Assembly: GCA_003560935.1 (NCBI GenBank) | Contig: PWJF01000260.1 | Coordinates: 1-6,421 of the forward strand | Direction of reading: 5' to 3' | Length of the DNA: 6,421 nucleotides | From: Ignavibacteriales bacterium | GTDB lineage: Bacteria > Bacteroidota > Ignavibacteria > T3Sed10-11 | Shown: positions 1 through 4,618 of the stretch, piece by piece | How positions within the stretch are numbered: the first letter of the stretch is position 1 | How the letters are laid out: each line of letters opens with the position of its first letter | Notes under the pieces: model-generated | The model's input: the letters and a program-made list of their open reading frames with translations, nothing else | Told to the model about the DNA's origin: nothing | The model's database searches: none | Position numbers and translations under genes: made by a program

Positions 1-273
1 CTTCGCGACCAGATGGAAAAGATCAACAAAAGACAACTCATGGCGGAGAAGCAAACCGATGCAATTAAAGCATTGATTGTAACGATATGCCACGAATTCA
101 ACAACCCGCTGGCGGCAATAAAAATATCAATCGACGTGCTGCAGCGGCAAACTCTTTCGGAACAGGAAAAAACGTATATCGAAAAACTCGAAGACCAGGT
201 TCAGAAAATAGAGAAAAAGATAAATCAGCTGCGGGATATAAACTTCGAGAAACTTGATTATTCGAGTTTGTGA
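1..273 (+). CDS. 3' end of a protein ending in a histidine-kinase dimerisation/phosphoacceptor (HisKA) domain, no ATPase domain
   Basis: The reading frame is open to the left edge (residues LRDQ precede the first ATG at 13), so this is the C-terminal part of a longer protein and the ATG at 13 is probably not its start. The visible 90 residues form two helices. The first carries an H-box, ICHEFNNPLAAIK, whose His (residue 31 from the window edge) is the expected phosphorylation site. The second is a charged heptad-like helix (about residues 52-82). In normal kinases an HATPase_c domain with N, G1 and G2 boxes follows; here the frame stops at TGA 271-273, and the next base begins the stop codon of a convergent gene, so no lost ATPase domain lies downstream. 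It could be a phosphotransfer protein or a kinase relic; upstream PAS, GAF or receiver domains cannot be seen. Family assignment is fairly sure, function is not. Confidence 0.75.
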   Translation, partial: LRDQMEKINKRQLMAEKQTDAIKALIVTICHEFNNPLAAIKISIDVLQRQTLSEQEKTYIEKLEDQVQKIEKKINQLRDINFEKLDYSSL

Positions 274-1392
274 TTAGATGCCGATATCAAGCCGTGTCTT
301 TACCACCTGCAGCAGGTGATTTCTGCCGATAATTCCCTCGAGCCTGCCATTGATCACGACCGGTACCTGACTCACATCTTCGGCATTCATAATGTCAAGC
401 ACTTCGCTTATTTCGGTCTCCGGATTCACCCAGTGTAATTCATTGAACGGCGTCATTATAGTACCGAGTGTCGTGTTGTGCCACTCTTCACGGGGTATTT
501 TCTTTATCTGATGCAATGTCACAAGACCGGTTAAAACATCCTTCTCCGTAACAAGAAAAGCCCGGCGGCCTGTACGGAACATGTATTCATCGATAAGCTC
601 GGTAACGGTTGTATATGAATCGACTCTCGGACAATCGGTCTGCATTACTTCCCGCACCTTGATACCGCGCAACGCACTCTTGAGTGCTACATACTGGCTG
701 ACCTGTTGCGCCGCTGTTAACAGGAACCACCCTATAAAGGCAATCCATAACCCGTTTATCCAGTACCCGCCTACAATGAGAAATATACCGCCGATAATAA
801 AAAGATACGCAATAAACTGCCCGACACCCGATGCTATTCTTGTCGCACGTTCGTAGCTATCGACATAAAACCACACAATCGCACGAAACACCCTGCCGCC
901 GTCAAGCGGGAATCCGGGTATCATATTAAAAAGAACAAGGATAAAATTGATACGGGCAAGCCATTGCGTAACGGCAACGACGACCTCGCTGAACGGTTGA
1001 AATACAAATGCGATCGCGGCAAACATACCGGCAAGCAAAATACTCACCACCGGTCCCATGATGGCGATGTAAAACTCGGTCATGGGGCGATCGGGTTCAC
1101 GCGTTATCTGTGCAACTCCACCGAAAATAAATAGTGTGATGGCGCGAACATTTATACCTTTTTGCTTTGCAGCAACACTGTGACCGAGTTCATGCAATAA
1201 TACCGAAAGGAAAAACAATAGACTGGTAATGACGCCCGCAATATAGTGTGCCGTGGATGTCCATTCGGGATAAACATAGGCAAATTGACCGCCAAGGGTG
1301 AGGGTAACGAGGGCAAAAACAATAAACCACGAATAATTAACGCCGACCGGAATACCGAGTATTTTCCCCAGCCGGACTGATTGCGTAAACAT
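274..1392 (-). CDS. Site-2-type intramembrane zinc metalloprotease (peptidase M50) with two C-terminal CBS domains
   Basis: The 372-residue product belongs to the M50 site-2 protease family, which cuts substrates inside the membrane. The zinc motif HELGH lies at residues 67-71 (His67, Glu68, His71) at the end of a hydrophobic segment. The third ligand is in [12 protein letters not shown] (about 156-167, Asp164). Membrane segments are visible near 20-36, 50-68, 107-131, 143-160 and 190-226. A cytoplasmic pair of CBS domains follows (about 247-303 and 309-367); in related proteins CBS domains bind adenine nucleotides and adjust activity. Length and order match the CBS-bearing SpoIVFB/Rip3-like subgroup, and all catalytic residues are present. 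The start has only a weak GAGAA upstream and lies 11 bases after the preceding small gene, so it is probably the last gene of the operon. Substrate unknown; the nearby anchored rhodanese and small membrane proteins are conceivable partners, but nothing shows this. Confidence 0.95.
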   Translation of the reverse strand: MFTQSVRLGKILGIPVGVNYSWFIVFALVTLTLGGQFAYVYPEWTSTAHYIAGVITSLLFFLSVLLHELGHSVAAKQKGINVRAITLFIFGGVAQITREPDRPMTEFYIAIMGPVVSILLAGMFAAIAFVFQPFSEVVVAVTQWLARINFILVLFNMIPGFPLDGGRVFRAIVWFYVDSYERATRIASGVGQFIAYLFIIGGIFLIVGGYWINGLWIAFIGWFLLTAAQQVSQYVALKSALRGIKVREVMQTDCPRVDSYTTVTELIDEYMFRTGRRAFLVTEKDVLTGLVTLHQIKKIPREEWHNTTLGTIMTPFNELHWVNPETEISEVLDIMNAEDVSQVPVVINGRLEGIIGRNHLLQVVKTRLDIGI

Positions 1393-1403
1393 GTGTCATT
1401 TTC

Positions 1404-1565
1404 TCATATACTTGATGCCAGCAATGCTCCCAATAACGAAAAATATACTATACTTATTCGTTTATTGCAAAGCAAGGTACAGGCATAGATGTTTCGCTTG
1501 TTCATATAGCTGCTTATAGCATAACCCGAAAGCCCCCCCGCGATTATTCCCAGAAGAATTGTCAT
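1404..1565 (-). CDS. Small membrane protein, DUF6132-like (second, divergent copy)
   Basis: A 53-codon frame fills the gap between the DUF6132-like gene and the protease. It starts at ATG 1565-1563, four bases after the preceding stop, and ends at TGA 1406-1404, 11 bases before the protease start. The product begins with a glycine-rich hydrophobic segment (MTILLGIIAGGLSGYAIS), then a short polar stretch, then CTLLCNKR (Cys29, Cys33) and a second hydrophobic segment (YFSLLGALLASS). The layout of TM, Cys-x3-Cys followed by Asn, then TM with GALL mirrors the neighbouring protein, whose TCPITSNP and GALLGG motifs sit in the same places, so I read it as a diverged tandem paralogue. A GAGAG lies about 14 bases upstream, rather far for a ribosome site; translational coupling is likely. 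Function unknown. The tight fit between neighbours supports a real gene, although it is short. Confidence 0.6.
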   Translation of the reverse strand: MTILLGIIAGGLSGYAISSYMNKRNIYACTLLCNKRISIVYFSLLGALLASSI

Positions 1566-1569
1566 GGAG

Positions 1570-1776
1570 TTACGAGCTCTCTTTCATTTTTTCCGACGGG
1601 ATAAAGTTAAAACCGATTACACCGCCAAGCAGCGCACCATATCCCATACTCGATAGCGGGTTGCTTGTGATCGGGCAGGTATTCGCTGCATTGCATCCTA
1701 TAAAGTAGTAATATGCGTATCCACCGATCGCTCCGATGAGAGCGACAGCAATAATAATAATTACATTTTTCATCAT
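1570..1776 (-). CDS. Small two-segment membrane protein, DUF6132-like
   Basis: The product of 68 residues has a hydrophobic N-terminal segment (about 4-26, with GAIGGY), a short loop with GC then TCPITSNP (Cys28, Cys34), a second hydrophobic segment (about 43-57, GALLGGVIG) and a charged tail. This pattern matches the uncharacterised DUF6132 family as I recall it. The frame is open as far back as 1932, but that longer form would overlap the rhodanese gene by about 146 bases and has no matching N-terminus. The start is therefore placed at the double ATG just behind the rhodanese stop (1776, or equally 1773), 10 bases downstream of that stop. There is no strong ribosome site, so coupling to the rhodanese is likely. 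The conserved Cys pair beside a rhodanese fits a thiol or sulfur role, but this is inference. Confidence 0.72.
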   Translation of the reverse strand: MMKNVIIIIAVALIGAIGGYAYYYFIGCNAANTCPITSNPLSSMGYGALLGGVIGFNFIPSEKMKESS

Positions 1777-1786
1777 AATATTACAC

Positions 1787-2197
1787 TTATTTATATTGTG
1801 AATTATTAAATTGAACATTCCAGTCGACCATACCGCCGCGTACATACGCAACACGTTCAAAACCGGCGTTTTGTAATATTGATGCAGCCACCCGGCTCCG
1901 GTTCTGAGTTTTGCAAATAACAACGACCTCACGGTCGCGATACCGGTCGAGTTCCCTCACACGCAGCTCCAGTTCCTGCACCGGTATCAGAATTGAATTC
2001 TCCACGTGTCCTAACTCACCGTTATATTCCAGCGGTGTGCGAACATCGAGAACGATCATGTCATCCTGATTTTCAATTTTATTTTTTAAATCATGTACTG
2101 AATATTCCATCGTGCCTCCACCGGTTTGTGAATAAGCGAGCAGGAAAACAAGAGCTACCAAACCAAGACCGACAACTACACCAATACGTTGTTTCAT
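1787..2197 (-). CDS. Membrane-anchored single-domain rhodanese (sulfurtransferase-like) protein
   Basis: The 136-residue product has an N-terminal hydrophobic anchor or uncleaved signal (about 5-22), then one rhodanese domain (about 31-130), presumably outside the cytoplasmic membrane. Domain marks are DVRTPLEY (51-58), GHVENSILIPVQEL (63-76), the active-site loop starting at Cys95 (CKTQNRSR), and the C-terminal RGGMVDWN. Rhodaneses carry a sulfane sulfur as a persulfide on this Cys. The loop usually reads C-x-x-G-x-R-S; here the Gly position is Gln98, which may alter sulfur or anion binding, though the catalytic Cys and Arg100/Ser101 remain. A good GGGAG ribosome site precedes the ATG by about five bases. 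The gene lies 25 bases after the haem-protein gene and 10 bases before the DUF6132-like gene. The sulfur donor and acceptor are unknown. Confidence 0.92.
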   Translation of the reverse strand: MKQRIGVVVGLGLVALVFLLAYSQTGGGTMEYSVHDLKNKIENQDDMIVLDVRTPLEYNGELGHVENSILIPVQELELRVRELDRYRDREVVVICKTQNRSRVAASILQNAGFERVAYVRGGMVDWNVQFNNSQYK

Positions 2198-2210
2198 ACT
2201 GACTCCCGCT

Positions 2211-2247
2211 AATTAATTTGCTTCACTCATTGATTAAAAAACAATTG
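2211..2247 (+). repeat. Dispersed AT-rich repeat, copy A (overlaps the haem-protein 3' end)
   Basis: This 37-base stretch matches 3316-3352 at 34 of 37 positions in the same orientation (differences at unit positions 9, 15 and 34). Its core, CATTGATTAAAAAACAATT (2228-2246), also matches 3301-3319 exactly. It lies between the rhodanese ribosome site (2203-2207) and the haem-protein gene, and it supplies that gene's last seven codons and stop. Confidence 0.8.
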
Positions 2248-2843
2248 TTAGTAATCGAAAAACTGACACGAAGTGCCCCTCGAAAATCTCCCGGTTTATA
2301 GCCGGTCGCTTCATCACCGGGATAATGGTCGCGCAGTAACTTCCTGACGTTCCCTGCAATCTGATCCTCACTACCGTGGCACCCTACACATTGCGCTTGC
2401 AGATGAATTGATTGTATATACCAGAACTCTTTTTCTCCGTTAAAAGTTCGTTCTTCCGTATGAATGAATGGCGGCTCTTTGCCTTCGTTGTGCATCTTAG
2501 AGAATTTCTCCAGAATTTTCCGTTCGTATTCATCGGGAGCGTTTTCCGGATTGCGGATCCGACCGCTTACCCGCTTCAGCGATACACCGAGCTCCCCGGC
2601 GGCTGCTTGCGTTAACAATTGTGCGGTATCGGCACATACTGAGAGCGCCTGAACGGGACCGCCTTCACGCAGCTCGTTTAAAAGAATACCCTGGAGCTCT
2701 CCCATGAAGGATTGCGCTGCTTCCTGTGCACGCGCTTTATGTTCGTCCGACCTGTTAACGGGTTGAACAGACGCAGCGGCTATAAATATAACCGGAAATA
2801 TTACCGACACAAAGATGATTTTGAAGTAATTGCTTTTTATCAT
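2223..2843 (-). CDS. Secreted Tll0287-like (DUF3365) c-type haem-binding protein
   Basis: The 206-residue product starts with a signal peptide or anchor (about 5-26) and continues as a Tll0287-like/DUF3365 domain, a PAS-like fold known from haem sensor proteins. Family marks are ALSVC (Cys70), RVSGRIRNPENAPDEYE (91-107), the c-type haem site CVGCH (152-156, His156) and GYKPGDFRGALRVSF (181-195). Covalent haem attachment outside the cytoplasmic membrane is expected. It stands alone rather than fused to a kinase or cyclase, so it is an electron carrier or a separate sensor subunit. The last seven codons and the stop (NCFLINE) lie in a dispersed AT-rich repeat, so the C-terminus appears to have been replaced or extended by it. 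The ATG has no clear Shine-Dalgarno site; it starts 32 bases after the FmdB stop. Family call is firm, role is not. Confidence 0.88.
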   Translation of the reverse strand: MIKSNYFKIIFVSVIFPVIFIAAASVQPVNRSDEHKARAQEAAQSFMGELQGILLNELREGGPVQALSVCADTAQLLTQAAAGELGVSLKRVSGRIRNPENAPDEYERKILEKFSKMHNEGKEPPFIHTEERTFNGEKEFWYIQSIHLQAQCVGCHGSEDQIAGNVRKLLRDHYPGDEATGYKPGDFRGALRVSFSITNNCFLINE

Positions 2844-2875
2844 GAAAGCTACTGAGATAAAATCCTATGTGTGGT

Positions 2876-3106
2876 TTAATTAAAACATCCGCCGTTTATA
2901 CCACATGCGCCGCCGGCACAGGACGGCATCTGTGCACTATTCACCGAAGACGATGAATTTGATGATGAGTTAAATACCGATAACAATTTCTTGTATTTCG
3001 TTGATCTGCATTGCGGACATACAATATCTTCCTGCTTTTCCTTACCAAGATGTAAGATATCATAAAGAGAATCACAATCCTGACAACGATATTCATATAC
3101 GGCCAT
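2876..3106 (-). CDS. FmdB-family small zinc-ribbon protein
   Basis: The product has 76 residues. The first 42 form an FmdB-type zinc ribbon, MAVYEYRCQDCDSLYD and later VCPQCRS, with Cys8, Cys11, Cys30 and Cys33 as metal ligands. FmdB-like proteins are widespread and often annotated as putative regulators; their biochemical role is not settled. The tail is low complexity: a Ser/Asn run (about 46-57), then a Cys/Gly-rich end with Cys63, Cys68 and Cys74, a common style of tail in this family. A clear GGAGAG ribosome site sits about six bases before the ATG, and a sigma70-like promoter lies about 55 bases further upstream. It is the first gene of the six-gene operon, so it could report on or regulate the redox module behind it, but this is inferred from position only. 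Confidence 0.9.
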   Translation of the reverse strand: MAVYEYRCQDCDSLYDILHLGKEKQEDIVCPQCRSTKYKKLLSVFNSSSNSSSSVNSAQMPSCAGGACGINGGCFN

Positions 3107-3161
3107 AGCAACTCTCCGTTATTATGTTATTTGGTTTTATATTACTATATAGCTATTTAGG

Positions 3162-3190
3162 AATATAGATATTTTCCCTGTAAAAATCAA
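3162..3190 (-). promoter_or_regulatory. Sigma70-like promoter of the FmdB-to-M50 operon
   Basis: Read on the minus strand, TTGATT (3190-3185) is followed after exactly 17 bases by TATATT (3167-3162). Transcription would start near 3155, giving a leader of about 50 bases before the FmdB ATG, which has a good GGAGAG site. Spacing and sequence are close to the housekeeping consensus; the call rests on sequence alone, and a Bacteroidota-type sigma factor would read different elements. Confidence 0.55.
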
Positions 3191-3204
3191 GCGGGTTTTT
3201 TTTC

Positions 3205-3233
3205 TTGCAATTCAGCAATAATAACCGTATATT
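3205..3233 (+). promoter_or_regulatory. Sigma70-like promoter firing toward the nif3-like gene
   Basis: TTGCAA (3205-3210) is followed after 17 bases by TATATT (3228-3233). Transcription would start near 3240, giving a leader of about 260 bases that passes the hairpin, the repeats, the nested stem-loop and the terminator-like hairpin before the start codon at 3503. No better promoter was seen closer to the gene. It mirrors the opposite promoter, with 14 bases (3191-3204) between the two -35 boxes, so a regulator binding there could act on both. Confidence 0.5.
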
Positions 3234-3282
3234 TAAGGTCTAACAAAAATAAATATTCCATCAATGAAACACAGATTAATTC

Positions 3283-3299
3283 TCCCGACTATGTCGGGA
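3283..3299. repeat. Short perfect hairpin with 7-bp stem
   Basis: TCCCGAC and GTCGGGA surround a TAT loop. An outer 8-base inverted pair, ATCAATGA (3260-3267) and TCATTGAT (3300-3307), brackets it, with 15 unpaired bases on the left side only. There is no T tract, so it is not an obvious terminator. It resembles the hairpin in the RNase P RNA (6297-6314), which has the same TCGGG-type stem. Confidence 0.6.
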
Positions 3300-3300
3300 T

Positions 3301-3319
3301 CATTGATTAAAAAACAATT
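3301..3319 (+). repeat. Dispersed AT-rich repeat, partial copy B1
   Basis: The 19 bases CATTGATTAAAAAACAATT are identical to 2228-2246 and begin directly after the hairpin at 3283-3299. The left half of the unit, present in the other two copies, is absent here, as if the hairpin had replaced it. B1 and B2 form a tandem pair with a period of 32 bases. Confidence 0.7.
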
Positions 3320-3352
3320 AATTCGCTTCGCTCATTGATTAAAAAACAGTTG
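3316..3352 (+). repeat. Dispersed AT-rich repeat, full copy B2
   Basis: This 37-base copy matches 2211-2247 at 34 of 37 positions. It overlaps the end of B1 by four bases, which makes the tandem 32-base period. All copies here are direct repeats, and no transposase is nearby. Confidence 0.8.
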
Positions 3353-3379
3353 AATAAAAAACGGCTAAAACGATTAAGA

Positions 3380-3438
3380 GTATTCCATCAGGTCAAAAAG
3401 CTACCGGTCTTGCCTGAAAGAGAGAATACGGGAACGTA
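3380..3438 (+). other. Candidate structured leader RNA element upstream of the nif3-like gene
   Basis: Two nested pairings are visible: GTATTC (3380-3385) with GAATAC (3424-3429), and TCAGG (3388-3392) with CCTGA (3413-3417), around a 20-base apical loop that holds AAG...CTT. An overlapping alternative is ATACG-GGAA-CGTAT (3426-3439), which uses part of the outer right arm, so the two folds would exclude each other. The element sits 24 bases before the terminator-like hairpin, the layout of a riboswitch or attenuator. I do not recognise a known class. Pairing was found by eye, without covariation or energy data. Confidence 0.35.
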
Positions 3439-3452
3439 TACCAAATTTAAGT

Positions 3453-3493
3453 AAAAGTGTCCGTCATTGCAAAAATGCGGACACTTTTTTTTT
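3453..3493 (+). terminator. Intrinsic terminator-like hairpin directly before the nif3-like start codon
   Basis: AAAAGTGTCCG (3453-3463) pairs perfectly with CGGACACTTTT (3478-3488) around a 14-base loop, and the right arm runs into nine T residues (3485-3493). This is a classic intrinsic terminator for plus-strand transcription. It ends nine bases before the ATG at 3503 and leaves no room for a ribosome site or another promoter. No plus-strand protein gene lies between it and the promoter at 3205-3233, so it would end either a small RNA or the leader of the downstream operon. Confidence 0.75.
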
Positions 3494-3502
3494 GTATAGA
3501 CT

Positions 3503-4606
3503 ATGTTAAAGATACAAGATATAATCACGGAAATGGAGGAATGGGCACCCCCTGGAATTGCATGGGAACGCGACAATGTCGGGCTTCAAATCGGCGATGC
3601 AACCGATGATGTCACCGGAGCTATAGCGGCTCTTGAAGTTACTCCGGAGGTAGTTCAGGAAGCCGTAAAGAAAGAATGCAACCTCATCATCACCCACCAC
3701 CCTCTCATTTTCAAACCCCTGCAAAATCTAACTTCAAAAACATTATCCGGCAAGCTTGCTCTCGATATTGCCCGGAACAAATTAAACCTGTATTCGGCAC
3801 ACACCAACATCGACTTTACCCGCGACGGTGTTAATTTCGCGCTCGGGAATAAACTCGATCTGCAAAATATCGAATTCCTGCATCAGGAAAGCGGTACTAT
3901 GAAAAAGATTACAGTGTTTGTACCCCCCGACTATGTCGAACCGGTTACGAATGCCATGACAAAAGCGGGGGCGGGGATCATCGGGGATTATGAAGCATGC
4001 TCATTCCAGATACGCGGAACCGGAACCTTCCGACCTCTTAAAGGCGCACAACCGTTTAGCGGCGAGGTCGGTAAACTGCAACATGAAGATGAAGTTCGAG
4101 TAGAAATGGTTATGCCCGCATGGAAAGCGAGCGCAGTGGTAACCGCAATGATCGATGCTCATCCGTACGATGAGGTAGCATACGACGTGTACCCAAATGA
4201 AGCGATCGATCCGGCATACGGTGCCGGAGTAATCGGTTCACTCCCTGACTCGATGCCGGTTGATGATTTTATTGCACATGTTAAAAACTCAGTGAATATC
4301 CCTGCGGTCAGGTGGACACGGGGACACAGCTCAACGGTAGCGCGGGTTGCGGTCTGCGGCGGCAGCGGATCGGAGCTGATGCCGGCTGCGCTACAAAAGA
4401 AAGCCGATGCATTTGTAACCGCCGATATAAAATACCATACATTCCACGAAGCACGTGGTATCATCCATCTGATCGACGCCGGACATTTCGAAACCGAAGT
4501 GTTTGTTGTTGATGTAATAGTACATAGATTGAAAAAGAGGTTTGAAGATGCACAAACAAAATTTTATGCAACAAGTTATATAACGAACCCAATTACGTAT
4601 AGCTAA
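3503..4606 (+). CDS. Nif3/YbgI-like dinuclear metal centre protein (GTP cyclohydrolase 1 type 2 homologue) with inserted PII-like domain
   Basis: The 367-residue product has the long Nif3 architecture: an N-terminal half, an inserted PII-like domain (about 133-232, from MKKITVFVPPDY) and a C-terminal half that completes the metal site. Probable ligands are His65/His66 in ITHHPLIF, His100 and Asp104 in SAHTNID, and His328 with Glu330/Glu332 in DAGHFETE. Family members form hexameric toroids with two metals per subunit; the true substrate is unsettled and the 'GTP cyclohydrolase' name comes from database annotation. The start is fixed by the family N-terminus (KIQDIITEMEEWAPP), although there is no Shine-Dalgarno site and a terminator-like hairpin ends nine bases before it. 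The stop is 12 bases before the next gene, so the two are co-transcribed. Confidence 0.93.
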   Translation: MLKIQDIITEMEEWAPPGIAWERDNVGLQIGDATDDVTGAIAALEVTPEVVQEAVKKECNLIITHHPLIFKPLQNLTSKTLSGKLALDIARNKLNLYSAHTNIDFTRDGVNFALGNKLDLQNIEFLHQESGTMKKITVFVPPDYVEPVTNAMTKAGAGIIGDYEACSFQIRGTGTFRPLKGAQPFSGEVGKLQHEDEVRVEMVMPAWKASAVVTAMIDAHPYDEVAYDVYPNEAIDPAYGAGVIGSLPDSMPVDDFIAHVKNSVNIPAVRWTRGHSSTVARVAVCGGSGSELMPAALQKKADAFVTADIKYHTFHEARGIIHLIDAGHFETEVFVVDVIVHRLKKRFEDAQTKFYATSYITNPITYS

Positions 4607-4613
4607 GAGGAGG
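4607..4613 (+). promoter_or_regulatory. Strong Shine-Dalgarno site that sets the TTG start of the zinc-ribbon gene
   Basis: GAGGAGG begins directly after the nif3-like stop codon. It is followed by two in-frame TTG codons at 4619 (spacing five) and 4622 (spacing eight), and no ATG lies in this window before residue 11. It supports a TTG start and is far stronger than any site upstream of the nif3-like gene. Confidence 0.7.
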
Positions 4614-4618
4614 CGATC

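Larger units (their letters stand above)
3107..3502. other. Intergenic region between two divergent operons (396 bases, no convincing gene)
   Basis: No protein gene could be supported here. From left to right the region holds the leader and promoter of the minus-strand operon (to 3190), a plus-strand promoter (3205-3233), a perfect hairpin (3283-3299), one half copy and one full copy of an AT-rich repeat (3301-3352), a nested stem-loop (3380-3429) and a terminator-like hairpin (3453-3493). The best small frame, 24 codons from ATG 3264 to TGA 3338, has no ribosome site. A 10-base word, TATTCCATCA, occurs at 3254-3263 and again at 3381-3390, bracketing the repeats. Confidence 0.7.

Noticed and set aside
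1777..1932. Upstream extension of the DUF6132-like gene to an ATG at 1932 (120 residues)
   Set aside because: The extension lies inside the rhodanese gene in another frame, has no family-like N-terminus, and a start just after the rhodanese stop explains the protein fully.
3176..3203. CCC...GGG followed by TTTTTTTT (to 3203) as a terminator
   Set aside because: The stem has only about three good pairs and no gene transcribed from the left would need it.
3264..3338. 24-codon plus-strand frame (MKHRLILPTMSGSL...) downstream of the plus promoter, a possible leader peptide
   Set aside because: There is no ribosome site, it runs through the AT-rich repeats, and the composition shows no run of regulatory codons. 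A frame this short is expected by chance.
3390..3440. Resemblance of AAAGCTACCGGTCT to the 5' half of the cyclic-di-GMP (GEMM) riboswitch
   Set aside because: The matching 3' half with the GGTAGCCGGGTT-type strand is absent, and the flanking helices differ. I treat it as coincidence unless a covariance search disagrees.
3935..3947. CCCGACTATGTCG inside the nif3-like gene matching the intergenic hairpin's left part
   Set aside because: It shares 13 bases but lacks the closing stem and fits normal coding sequence (PPDYVE). Likely coincidence.
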